This document shows positions 50,075-60,600 of a stretch of DNA of 64,000 bases, piece by piece. Location: positions 281,875 to 345,874 of the forward strand of contig MU277670.1 of assembly GCA_022385805.1 (NCBI GenBank), given 5' to 3'. The position numbers were made by a program, and so were the translations under genes. This DNA comes from Pilatotrama ljubarskyi. Taxonomy: Eukaryota > Basidiomycota > Agaricomycetes > Polyporales > Polyporaceae. Under the pieces are notes generated by a model. It did no database searches. It had not been told where the DNA came from and was given only the letters and a program-made list of their open reading frames with translations. Each line of letters opens with the position of its first letter. Within the stretch, counting starts at the first letter, position 1.

Positions 50075-51641
50075 TCATGCCTGTACTGCTCCGAATGATA
50101 CCAGTCCCTTCTCCGTGAGGTGCTGGACAATGGTTTCCACCTGCAAAAAGGGTCAGACTCTGACGACGAGGAACGATACTGCATGCTCACATTCGCTGCT
50201 GTCAAGCGGATCTGCATGTCCCATCGCTTTGTGAAGGGAGCACCGGTATCCTCCTCAACCTGTTCTACATCCCCGAGACCACCGGCCTTGCCCTGCGCAT
50301 CATCGTCCTCACCCAGGACCTCAAACGAGATCAACTTCTCCACCTGGTCAATCGTACCCTTCAGGCGGCCCTGCTCAATCATCCTGCGCGCCATCGTCTC
50401 AGCTGCGCCCGGTGTAAGGTCAAGCAGCGCGCCCAGCCCGCGGAATGTGATGTTGTTGTAGATCTTGGAGCTCGCGAGGAGGTTGTGCTCCATCACTGCA
50501 CGATCGAGGACAGTTGACGGACCCTTGCGCGTGCTGATGGTCGGATCGCTCAGCTGGTCGTCCTCCGCAACAGCGGACGCGAGACGGTCGTTGGAAGAGA
50601 TGGAGATCTTGGCGAGCTGGTGCGGCTTCAGTGTGCCCTCGAACTCCTTGATCTCGTCCGGGCGGAGGATGCGATCGTGGAACATCTTAAGTAGGATATT
50701 GAAGTGCGGGAGCTCGGAGGTTCGCTCATCACGGCACAGGGAGGCGAGGACGCGTGAGCGGTTGGGCCCGGCGGGAGCGAGGATCGCGCAGGTCATTGCT
50801 GCAGAGCTGCAACCGGATGCCGTCAATGTGTATGTAGCGGGGATACCCGTACGGTACATACAGCATATGTTTACGCTCCTCTTCGTCAATCTCGGTGACC
50901 CAGCTGAGTTCGTGATATCGACTGGCGGCCTCGAGGAACTTTCGGCTGTAATCACTGATACGGGCCTGGCAAAGTTTGAATTGTAGTAGTGTCTCCTTGT
51001 CCGTTGTACTGTGTGCGAGCAACGCTGCACGATTGTAGTATCGTTCGGCTTCTACTGAGTCCTCGTCCTCGAGCAAGAGTCGCACTATCCGGACGTATAC
51101 CCGCAGCTTATCTTCATCAGGAAGCGACCTGGACACAGGTGAGGCTTGCGCATATGAGGGCATGCAGTGTGATCTCACCTCTGGCCGGAGTCGAGCGAGA
51201 TGCCCATGAGCACCCGAGCAGCGTCGCTCCATTGTTCTTGCTCCTCCAGGATATCGGCTAGTTGGAATCGTAGTGAGTTGACCTGAATACGCAATCCTCA
51301 GCGCCACATTATCCTAGGATCGCGCGTGTGGCACTGACCTGCTCCTCGTAGCTCACGATGCGCGGCTGCACGATGCTCAATGTGTCCTCGACGATGCGTT
51401 GTCTTTGTTCAGGATCTTTAATTCTGCCTTCGGACAGCGCTTTGACGAGTTCGGACAAGACGCCTCTGCTTATGACGAGGCCCACGCTCTCCTGGTTGAC
51501 CACATTGTCGATGAGGGCATGGATATCGCCGACGACGTTGGATTGGTCTTCGCGCGATAGTACTTCGGAGAGGACGGATTGGTAGGCCGTGGCCTTGTCC
51601 TTCTGGTTCAGAGATGCAAACTGAGCGAGTCTGGCCTCCAT
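50075..51641 (-). CDS. CSN4: COP9 signalosome subunit 4
   Basis: PCI-domain subunit of the COP9 signalosome, which removes Nedd8 from cullins. Exons join as MEARLAQFASLNQKDKATAY, VISRGVLSELVKALSEGRIK, VNSLRFQLADILEEQEQW, SLPDEDKLRVYVRIVRLLLE and CQARISDYSRKFLEAASRYH. Then comes MTCAILAPAGPNRSRVLASL, the CSN4 hallmark, followed by LPHFNILLKMFHDRILRPDE, VLDRAVMEHNLLASSKIYNN and ITFRGLGALLDLTPGAAETM (PCI winged helix). The last intron joins AAN to VETIVQHLTEKGLVSFGAVQ, ending A and TGA at 50075-50077. TRIPLE-G-like insert DDDAQGKAGGLGDVEQVE is acidic and probably disordered. About 440 residues. Four to five introns. Confidence 0.93.
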
Positions 51642-51703
51642 TGTGTGCGCCCGATGATGCTGGGAGGACGAGCGGTGGCTGCAAGGAACAGGGATGCGGT
51701 AGG

Positions 51704-51709
51704 CACGTG
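51704..51709. promoter_or_regulatory. CACGTG E-box upstream of CSN4
   Basis: Context AGGCACGTGGCT, 63 bp upstream of the CSN4 start. Confidence 0.35.
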
Positions 51710-51972
51710 GCTCGCACGCTCGTTAATGGGTTTTGCCCAAATCGGGTGCTGCAGTGATCGGCGCAAGTAGGCGCCCGTGGTACCATGGACACCGGCTGCC
51801 GTTTGCAGAGAGCACTGGCGTTCCGGCCAACGCTCTCGCTCCCGCGGACGCTCGCTCCTTCCCTCGTCCTCCCCCTCGCACGTCGACCCTTCAGGGCACC
51901 CAGCAGAAAGCAGGCTTCCTTTCTCTGGCTCCTCCTCAAGTGCGAAAAGGATTGCCTCGGTCGCCCTGGAGA

Positions 51973-51979
51973 TATATAA
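51973..51979 (+). promoter_or_regulatory. TATA-like box of the YP-repeat gene
   Basis: TATATAA followed 40-240 bp later by a CT-rich leader and the ATG at 52216. Placement fits a fungal core promoter; inferred. Confidence 0.4.
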
Positions 51980-52215
51980 CGCCTGTCTGATGCCCCTGTG
52001 ATCCAATCACGCAGCCCCCGTCTTGCTCACAGCTTCACTTGCTCAGGTTCCTCACTTGACTGTCCTTCGTTCTCCCTCCAGGCTCTCCTTGCTTTCTTTC
52101 TCTTCGCTCTTGCAGCAGTCCGCTCGCTGCCCGCTGTGTTTTGTGCTGCTAGACAGCGCGGTTCCCGACCTATCCGTTCTCTTAGTCCAACCCTATCCCT
52201 CCGTCGTCTTGCCTA

Positions 52216-55200
52216 ATGTCACACTTGACGGCACCAATGCCCACCGGGCACCGTGTGCCCAAGTCTTATCTATTCGACTTCCCTCGTCCTGCGCACCCCC
52301 TCACCCCTCCAGACACGGACTACGAAACGCAATCCCATCAGGCTGCACCTCTGCAGGCTATGGCTGGACTGGAGACGGAGCCATTTCCGCCTCAGCAACT
52401 CCCCTCAGTCACCGACTCTCCGTATGCGAGCCTACACAGGAAGCGCTCCTCGGTCACTTACGTGAACTCGGGTCTCCGTGAATCACGAGAGCGGGTCGTC
52501 CAGAGAGGCCTCAGATGGCTGGTGGTTGTCCTTCCGCCTGTCTCTTTCACAAGGGAGCACGGACATCTAGGCCACACCCTCTCGTCTGGTCCGACGCGCC
52601 GTCTGTCCAACGGCATTCTCATGCCGCTGTATCCAACGGTGAGTCGTTACTGTTGCCGCGCTGAACGATATACTGAGTGCGCATTACTATGCATAGCTCA
52701 ACAGCCAACTTGGCGCAATTGCGCGGGAGTTCAGCTTCCCAAGCATATCCGGCATCTGTGTGTACTTACACACGACTCACGGCGGTCTCTCCCTCAGTCC
52801 GCGTGTCTCCGACGAGTCCTGGCCGCTCCTTTGGGGACACCTGTTCGACGCCCGCTCGCCATCGTTACCTCCCCAGCAGCTGCCTATCAGTGGCCAGATA
52901 GAGTTCGACATTGATTTGTCGAAAGCGCGCTGGTATGACGCCTGGCTGGGATCCTCCCGCCGCGACTACGTCGACGTCCCTCAGTCTGTCACGCCATCGC
53001 GCGCCCAGTCCGTCTCTCATTGGCGTGGAGACAGTCAGACGTCCATCAACGAGCCTCTGGACGATCAGACGGACGCCATCTCTGTCGTCCAGCTTGCCAA
53101 GACTAATGGACGCAACATCAGGAAGCTCTCGCTCTTGGACCGTTTCGACGGCGCGTCAGTGCGGTCGGGCTCGAAGCTGGTGCCGCGGGACGAGTCTCCT
53201 CCCAGCCAGACTGCCAGGCAGGGCGGCGGACTTCAGGCGCTCTCACCTATAGTGCAAGAGGATGAACCCGCCACCGCAAAGAAGGCCATCGACAGTCGGG
53301 TCCAATCATGGCGCATGAGCGCGACCGCAGCCGCGCGTAGCCCCCTTGCTGCCACCGGACAGACCAGCCTTGACCCTGTGAACATGCCCAACACTATGGC
53401 TGACCTTCCGACTGCCAGTACATCCGAGGTGCAGTCGGAGCTCAATCTGGACGATTATGCTTGGTCCGTCTCTTCCGTAGGCCCTCCGGAATACGACCTC
53501 GAGTCGGTCGCGTCTTGGGACCGCGTCCTCTCGGTACATATGGATAGACGGGGTGAAGGCTCAGTCTGTCTCACGCCTTCCATCTGCACATCGTTCGGGC
53601 CTGATGACGAGTATGATCCGTCCTCCCCGATCTCGTACATGTCGCGCCTTCCCTCTCCCGACCTTGCCTTGCGTATGCTCGAGGATGTACCGCCGACCCC
53701 GACTACCGCTACTAGCTGGGGTGCGCCGCTCTCCTACCCGCCCTCCCCGCTCCTGTCGCCCTATGCGCCGTCTGTCGATATCGCAGGGCGGTGCTTGTCC
53801 AGCAGGCCAGCGACGCCCTCGACCGCAACGTCGTGGGGCGCCCCATCGTCCTTCCCGCCGTCTCCCATGATGCCCTATCGTGCGCCCTCACCCGACCTGG
53901 GTGAGCGGGGAATGTCGAGTGTCCCGAACTCTCCGATGTTCCGCCGCCGTGCGCTTCCTTCTACGCAGCCGTACGAGCTCGTCTATCCCTACTACGATGC
54001 AGCGAGGGCCTCGTCATGGCAGCACGTTTGGCCGTATGCGGAAGAGACTCATGCCGCTCAGGCGCAAGTGGCAGAGCAGAGGGAAGCCCTGAGGATGCAG
54101 GGCTTCGTGTTCCCGCCGCCTGCTGGTGTCCATGCTAAGGCAGAGCCGTGGAGGCAAGTGTGGCCCTATGCGGCTTCTTCCGCGGACTCAGGAGAACGAG
54201 TTGTCGAGGCTGCTCGTACGACACTCGGCTACCCGGTCATGGATATCTATCCCGCGGTTTATCCCTCGCTCGACATCTACCCGGCTCTTCTCACCTTGGA
54301 CGACCGGAAACTAGGGGCCCGGGCCGTCAGCTCTGGCGCGGCTTACCCTATTTTCGATCTATGTAGGTGTACTTGGGATGACGACGTACTCAATTTCTGA
54401 CGTGACCCTTTCTTCCAGACCCGGCAGTTTACCCAGCTTTCGACATCTATCCTGCTGCTCTCACCATTGCGGGTGCCGAGACTAAGGAGGTTTCCGCGCG
54501 GCTTTCGACTCCTTATCCCATTGTCGAGCCTTGTACGTGTCCCCTTCGCTCTCCGTGTTTCGATTGAGGAGTAACCACGGCTTCCTAGACCCTCCTGCCT
54601 ACCCGCATCTCACCATCTACCCTGCGGTATCTCACAAATCTCACGGCATATCTACCTCGGTCGTTGCCAGGCAAAGCAAATCGACACCCAGCATATCGGT
54701 TCGCCTGCGCTCGGAATACCCAGTCTTCAATATCTGTGAGTACTCTCGTCCAAATCCTTGCGCAGTTTCCTGATGTTCTATCCAAAGATCCTGCTGTGTA
54801 TCCCCACTGCTTTGACGAGATCTACCCTGCCATTCAAGCTGCTGCTACTGCGCGGCCGTCCCAAGGTATCGATGTTCGGCTCAACACGTCATACCCCACG
54901 TTCGTTATATGTGCGCGTTCATATGCTTCCGTCGTGGGCGTTCTGGCTTACGGTTTCGTGTCTACAGATCCGTCGGTCTACCCCTACAGCCTGGAGTGTC
55001 TCTACCCTTCGGTTGTCGCATGGCAGGGGTCGGAGCCTCTGTCTTCTTTCGTGTCAGTGGGTGTGCGGTCGCAATACCCGGTCTTTGACATATGTAAGGA
55101 GGACCATCAGGTTGCTCGCGGAGACGTGCTCAAGCCCTGCCTTGACAGATCCCGCTCTCTCTGAGATTGGAGGAGACGCTGTTGTCAGAGGAGTTCCCGT

Positions 55201-57246
55201 AAAGCTGCCCAGGGCGTACCCCGTCCTCGACATTTGTAGGTTCTTCTTGGTAAAGTGCCAACCTCCGAAGTCCTCACATGCCCTATAGACCCGGCCGTAT
55301 ACCCTTGGAATTTGCAGGAAATGTACCCCGCTGTCCCGGCTGCTCGACAGCGTGACCGCAGCGGCATCGTAGTGAAGCTCGCGCCCGCATACCCCGTCTT
55401 CGACATTTGTAAGGACTTCAGTAACCGTCCTTCCTATCCGCTACTCAACCCCGTTTTGTCGGTAGACCCTGCGGTGTACCCTCACAGCTTGTTGTATGTG
55501 TATCCGGCTCTACCCTCGTCCTCTGGCATGCAGATCCGTGCTGTCTCTCCCAGCATCGCTAAGCCGTACCTGAGCCTGAGACCATCTGTGAGGCCTACCC
55601 ACTTGCGCAAATCTTCACTGAAACGCGAACTCCCGCCCGTCCCGCCGCTTCCCAAGAATGCTCGCGAACTGACGCCGTTCTCGCCTGTTTCTCGACGACC
55701 GCTCCCCCTAGGCCGCGTGGAAGCTACCGTTCCTGTGCGACTCAACGCGGCGTACCCGAACGTCTGCCCCTGTAAGTCGGCCCCTGCCTCTGTCTCGACT
55801 TGCACTAATCACTGTGTAGACCCTCCGGTGTATCCCCACTTCGCTATCTATCCCGACGCGTCATCGGGAGACCTGTCAACGGTTGAGGTCGAGCTCAGCG
55901 GCAAGGTCCCCGCGGTGTCACAATATCCGTACCTCGTTATATGTGAGTTTCGCGCGGTGAGACGTGACGGATGCCTACTAACAGCATGCCTACAGACCCG
56001 GCGGCCTATCCATACATCGAAATCTACCCCGGATCGTGGGGAGGTTCCTTCGCTGTGCAGATTGCATCGAACCGGACGGCCGCTCGCCGACGGCCGAAGT
56101 ACACGCACATGGAGCTGCGTTCGCAAGTGCTTGCCCCCGCTAAGGCACCCTTGCCTGCGCCTGCGCTGCTTCCCGCTCGCAAGCCGCCGACTTTCTCCCA
56201 TATGCAGCTCCGTGAGCAAGTCCTCGCCACGGAGCGGGCTACGAGGGAACGTCAGCTGCCAAAGGTCATCATCGCCCACTCCAGCCCGGCCACGCCAGAG
56301 CTCTTTTCTCCCCCAGAGCCAGAGTTTGAGTTCGTCACTCCCACTGTGCGTTCAGCCGGACCCGCCTCCAGAGCACCATTCTCGCCACCAGAACCCGAGT
56401 TCGAGATCGTCGCTGTTCCCGCACCCACGCCTGTGTCTGCCGCCCCCCGCATGCAGTCTGTTCCTCCCGTCCCGTCCCGCAGCCGCTCTGGCACTGTCAA
56501 CTCACGACCACCTGTGCCTCCACCCCCGCGCCCAGTGGGTGCCCGTGCGTCCATCCTGGTGAACACAACTCCCGCGCCGTCACCGGATGCTCTCCATGCG
56601 CCGTCACAGTCCGCTCCTCATGCTCCGTCACCGTCGCGGTCGATTAACCGTCTCTCCGGTCTGCCACCCCATCCTGCGGCCAACCGGCGCATGTCCGCTG
56701 CTGCGCCCGCACCGCGGCCTATGTCGACCTTCGGGCCGCTGCCTGCAGTGCCTGAGCCTTCCCCGGGCCCCTCTCCTATTGCCCGGCGGCAGAGGTCGAT
56801 GATGAGCCCTCTGGAAGAGGAGGGGTCTTCCCCGATCCACCGCTCCCCTCAGCACCCGTCACCTTCGGAGGACTGGCAGAGGAGCTACAGGACCCCGAGT
56901 GACACGTCGCCCACTTCACGCCTGTCAATGGCGGGCAGCCCGGCGAGCCTCAGCCGGTCAAATACCATGCCTACGCGTGCAGCTCCTCGCGGTCCCAGGG
57001 GCAGCACTCTCATATCCGAGAGGGCAAGACTGTTCAATGCCTCTGGCGGTAATGGTGAGCTTTGCGTACGTGCCCTTCAGCGCGAATAGCAACTGACTAG
57101 AACGGCCCGCAGGAGAAGCTGAGTCGCCTACGAAACTGATGTCAACCCTGGCTGAGTTCCCTATTCCGCCTCGCCCCTCTCTGCCGTCGAGCCCGGCGCG
57201 GCCAGTGGTCTCGAAACTTGACCGATCAAAATATCCGTTTGCCTGA
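52216..57246 (+). CDS. Unrecognised 1475-residue protein with exon-encoded YP-repeat array
   Basis: I recognise no family. Twelve exons: 52216-52638, 52697-54362, 54419-54532, 54589-54735, 54788-54910, 54968-55093, 55149-55235, 55289-55408, 55466-55771, 55820-55942, 55996-57054, 57113-57246. Residues about 90-235 form a globular-looking part (RGLRWLVVVLPPVSFTREHG, SISGICVYLHTTHGGLSLSP, PISGQIEFDIDLSKARWYDA). A disordered Ser/Pro region follows. Then a tandem array of roughly ten units starts YPAVYPxxxIYPA and ends VxVxLxxxYPVFDI. Nine successive introns (54363 to 55995) are all phase 1 and split the first Tyr codon of a unit. The C-terminal 350 residues are Pro/Ser-rich with duplicated HMxLRxQVLA and FSPPEPEFE motifs. 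No signal peptide or membrane span seen, so probably intracellular. The frame is exact through every join, which argues for a working gene. Confidence 0.85.
53689..53919 (+). repeat. Diverged tandem duplication, TSWGAP units
   Basis: Within exon 2 of the YP-repeat gene, TPTTATSWGAPLSYPPSPLL is followed about 40 residues later by TPSTATSWGAPSSFPPSPMM, with the flanks (PYAPS / PYRAPS) also alike. The two copies are a direct duplication of about 120 bp. Confidence 0.75.
54247..56035 (+). repeat. YP-repeat array, one unit per exon
   Basis: Units begin at 54247 (inside exon 2, no intron before it) and at exon starts 54419, 54589, 54788, 54968, 55149 (degenerate), 55289, 55466, 55820 and 55996. 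The first two full units are both 38 residues. Exon sizes 114, 147, 123, 126, 87, 120, 306 and 123 bp are all multiples of three. The 55149 unit has lost the YPAVYP...IYP half and keeps only VPVKLPRAYPVLDI. The 306-bp exon holds a Pro-rich insert between the two halves. Confidence 0.85.
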
Positions 57247-57600
57247 GCAGTACCATAAGATCTTCTAGACGGTTGCATAGCAGTAACTCTCGTGTCGTTC
57301 ACTCCTGTGTACTTATGCGTATACTATCATGTTCGCTGCATATATTCACGTTGCTCTGTCTCGTGTACTTTTCGTGTTTCCAGTGCAAGCAGTAGCAGAG
57401 AAAGGCGCATACGCTTGGAGTGCTTGCAACTACTGTGGCGTAAGGCACCTAGGCAAGACGCGTCCACGTGGACCGGGGGCGCGTCGCGACGCGTCGGATT
57501 ACACAGCGGCGCGGCGCTTACCAGCCGTCTCAGTGACAGCCACAACCTCCCTCTCACCTCCTTCGACTACTCGCCCTTTTGATCAACCTCTCTGCGTCGA
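57247..57600. other. Intergenic: YP-repeat gene 3' region and RDH54-like promoter
   Basis: No gene. Contains the 12-bp perfect palindrome GTCCACGTGGAC. CT-rich from about 57535. Confidence 0.5.
57465..57470. promoter_or_regulatory. CACGTG E-box upstream of RDH54-like gene
   Basis: Centre of GTCCACGTGGAC (57462-57473), 131 bp before the start at 57601. Confidence 0.4.
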
Positions 57601-60600
57601 ATGCCTGCTTTTCAGAGCCCTGTCGCGCACTCCTCGGCTAAACGCAAGCCTGAACCTCATGACCCGAACCCTGCTAGCAGAAAGAGACAAGCACTGGACG
57701 CCGACGGCGCGTCCGGCACGTCCGCGATGGAGGGCGACCAGTATTGGATGGTGCAGTGGTGCGTCCAGCGGTGACAGGTTAGAGCATGGCATCATGTTAT
57801 ATCTGTTTGCAGGAGGAATCCTCAGTACAAGAAGCACAAGACATGGGATGGAGACGCGGTGCTGGTCGTCAGCGGGAACAAATGCACTCTCTACGATTCT
57901 GATAATAGACAGTATGTCTCCTCCTTTGACTATGGCAGCAGTGTATTTGAACAACGCATATAGGCTGGCCACTGGAAGACCTCATGGCGTAGAAGGTGCA
58001 CACAAGCTAGCCGAAGGCTCAGAGTTCACTATCGGAAGCCGCGAGGTTGAGATCGACCACAGACTATCACGCGAGGACTTCCTGTCTGGAAGATGTTTTG
58101 GGAGGGGTGGGATACCTGAGAGTTCTTCTGCGTCGTCGCACCCAAGTGCCGCGAAGCAATTCGTTCCCCTCAGGCCCAAGACCCTCAATGGTGGCAAGAA
58201 CCCCGCATACACCAGCCCTTCCGGTGTCGAGACGGAGAAACGTGGTGTTGTTCTGGAGGCAGTCAATCTGGTATCAGAAGACAAGTCTTTGTCCAAGTCT
58301 CGCGCACATAACCCATACTGGACTGCCAACTGGTTCGTATGCCATTTCTTCACTCACTAACCGAGAGCTAATCCTATCTTAGGCGTAAGCCTCAGCAGAA
58401 AAAACACAAGACCTGGGACGGAGACGGCTACATCATTCACGAGGGGGGAAAACTAACCTTGATTTCGGACACTGGCCTGGTGTATGCGTCTCCCCGGCCT
58501 CAGCTACCGATTTATTGACTAAGTCTTCATAGACTGGGTACCAAGAAGTGGGACGGCCTGCCACTATACAGCAGTTATAGGACCTTCATTGGCAACAGAG
58601 AGGTCGAGCTCGATAGCGAGGTATCTCGCGCGGAACTGCCTTTAATTGTGGGGACCTCCGCGGAACCTCCGGTAGATCCCGACTTCAACGAAGCGTCAAG
58701 CTCGCAATCGAAGTCATCATTCCTCCTCGAAGCTCGGAGGACGTCCCAGGAAGTCGCTAGCAATTCAAGCCCGTCTGTCAACTCCCCCGCGTCTGCGAAG
58801 AAGTTCATCCCTCCCTCGTCCTTCTATGGCGCCGCACCAAAGCCTAAGCCGAAAGGACCGTTGTACGTACGACGAGTGAGGCACTAACTGTGACTGATAT
58901 ATGCGCGAACAGGCACAGCCCAGACGCTCCGGGGGCAGTCGTCATGAAGGCCCCGAGCAAGGAGCACCAGGCGAAATTCAACAAGAAGTAAATTCTCGCT
59001 GCAATTTTACCGAACTACAGACTCAGAGCGCATATAGGAACCTGCCTGTAGTTCCGGTGGTCGTAGATCCAGTGATCTCGCGACACCTGCGTCCTCATCA
59101 GAAAGAAGGTAAGTCTCATTGGTCGATAATCGGCGTGTATGCGAAACGTGAACCATCGTGTCAGGTGTTCAATTCCTATATGAATGCGTAATGGGGCTAC
59201 GCAAGCACGAAGGCCAAGGATGCATCTTGGCTGACGAGATGTGTGTTCCACTTTGAGCACCCATTTGAAAGATTTTGCTGACGGTGACAATCACCAGGGG
59301 AATGGGCAAGACATTGCAGGTCCGCTCATTCGCTTCGACCGCTTGGCCGGAATGCTGACGCATGCTATAGACCATCGCACTCGTTTGGACTCTGCTCAGT
59401 AGGTCAGATGCTTCCTCATTACGAACATGAAGTGATGGTTTGGTAGAACAGAATCCTTACGCTGGCGCAGGGCCTGTTGTGGGCAAAGTACTGATTGTCT
59501 GCCCAGTATCCCTCATCAATGTGAGCCATATCACTCTGACAGTGTCTGTCGCTCACTGACGACCATACGTAGAACTGGAAGAACGAGTTTCACAAATGGT
59601 ACGTGTAGTGATGTTCCCTGACGGTCGGGCAGTGGCTGAGTCGAGGACAGGCTTGGCAAGGATAGGGTTGGCGTATTCGTCGGCGACAAGGACAAGTCAA
59701 CAATCAAGCAATTCCTGAACTCGTGTGTGATTTCTTTAATGTTTATGGGCAAGCCTCTGAAGTAGTGTAGCAAAATCCACCAGGTGCTCGTCATTGGATA
59801 TGAACGGCTTCGTACCGTCATGTGAGTATGGTTCAATAAACCGGTGCCAGTACTGACACAGGCTGTGATAGCAATGACCTAGCATACTGCAAGTAAGTAC
59901 ACCAATCCCCCTCTCGAGATAGGTGGCTGATCTGTGTCCTATAGCCCGCCGATTGGCTTGATCATCTGCGACGAAGGTGAGCATGCTCCCAGATATGCGG
60001 AGACTCTGGCTGACGATCCTCCAGGGCACAGGCTAAAGTCTGCCAATAATAAGACTTCAACCATGTTTGAGGCGCTCAGGACCCCTCGGCGCATCATCTT
60101 ATCCGGAACCCCGATCCAGAACGAATTGAGCGAGTTCCACGCAATGGTCAGAGCACCGTCCCTTATCGAGGCGACTTACTCATAATGTGCAGGCGGACTT
60201 CTGTAATCCAGGTTTACTCGGTCAGTGTAGCTGGTATCCTCTGCGTGTCAGTATTTATCCCGCATGAACATAGATGACTACAGCACCTTCAAGCGGGTGT
60301 ATGAGACCCCAATACTCAAGAGCCGCGCCCCAGGCTGCAGTGCGAAGGAAGCGGAGCTGGGAGAAGCACGCTCCGCCCAGGTAACACCGACCTTCATAGC
60401 CTTCCGTAGCATGTATGTCTGATGCCGAACTTCGTAGCTTACTTCCATCGCTAAGAGCTTCGTCTTGCGAAGGGAGGCGACGATGCTGAGGAATTACCTG
60501 CCCCCGAAGCGTGCGTTATCTCCCAACAATCATTGCCTGTGCCTCATCGAATCTACTTCCAGATGAATATGTGGTCTTCGTCACCCCGACGAGGCTGCAG

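Larger units (their letters stand above)
51642..52215. other. Divergent promoter region CSN4 / YP-repeat gene
   Basis: Holds a CACGTG near CSN4, a TATATAA 237 bp before the 52216 start, and a CT-rich stretch from about 52020 to 52215 that looks like a leader. No gene seen. Confidence 0.5.

Noticed and set aside
54363..55995. Possible reading of the YP array as a pseudogene or transposon remnant
   Set aside because: All joins keep frame, each intron has good GT and AG ends, and no terminal repeats or transposase text are present.
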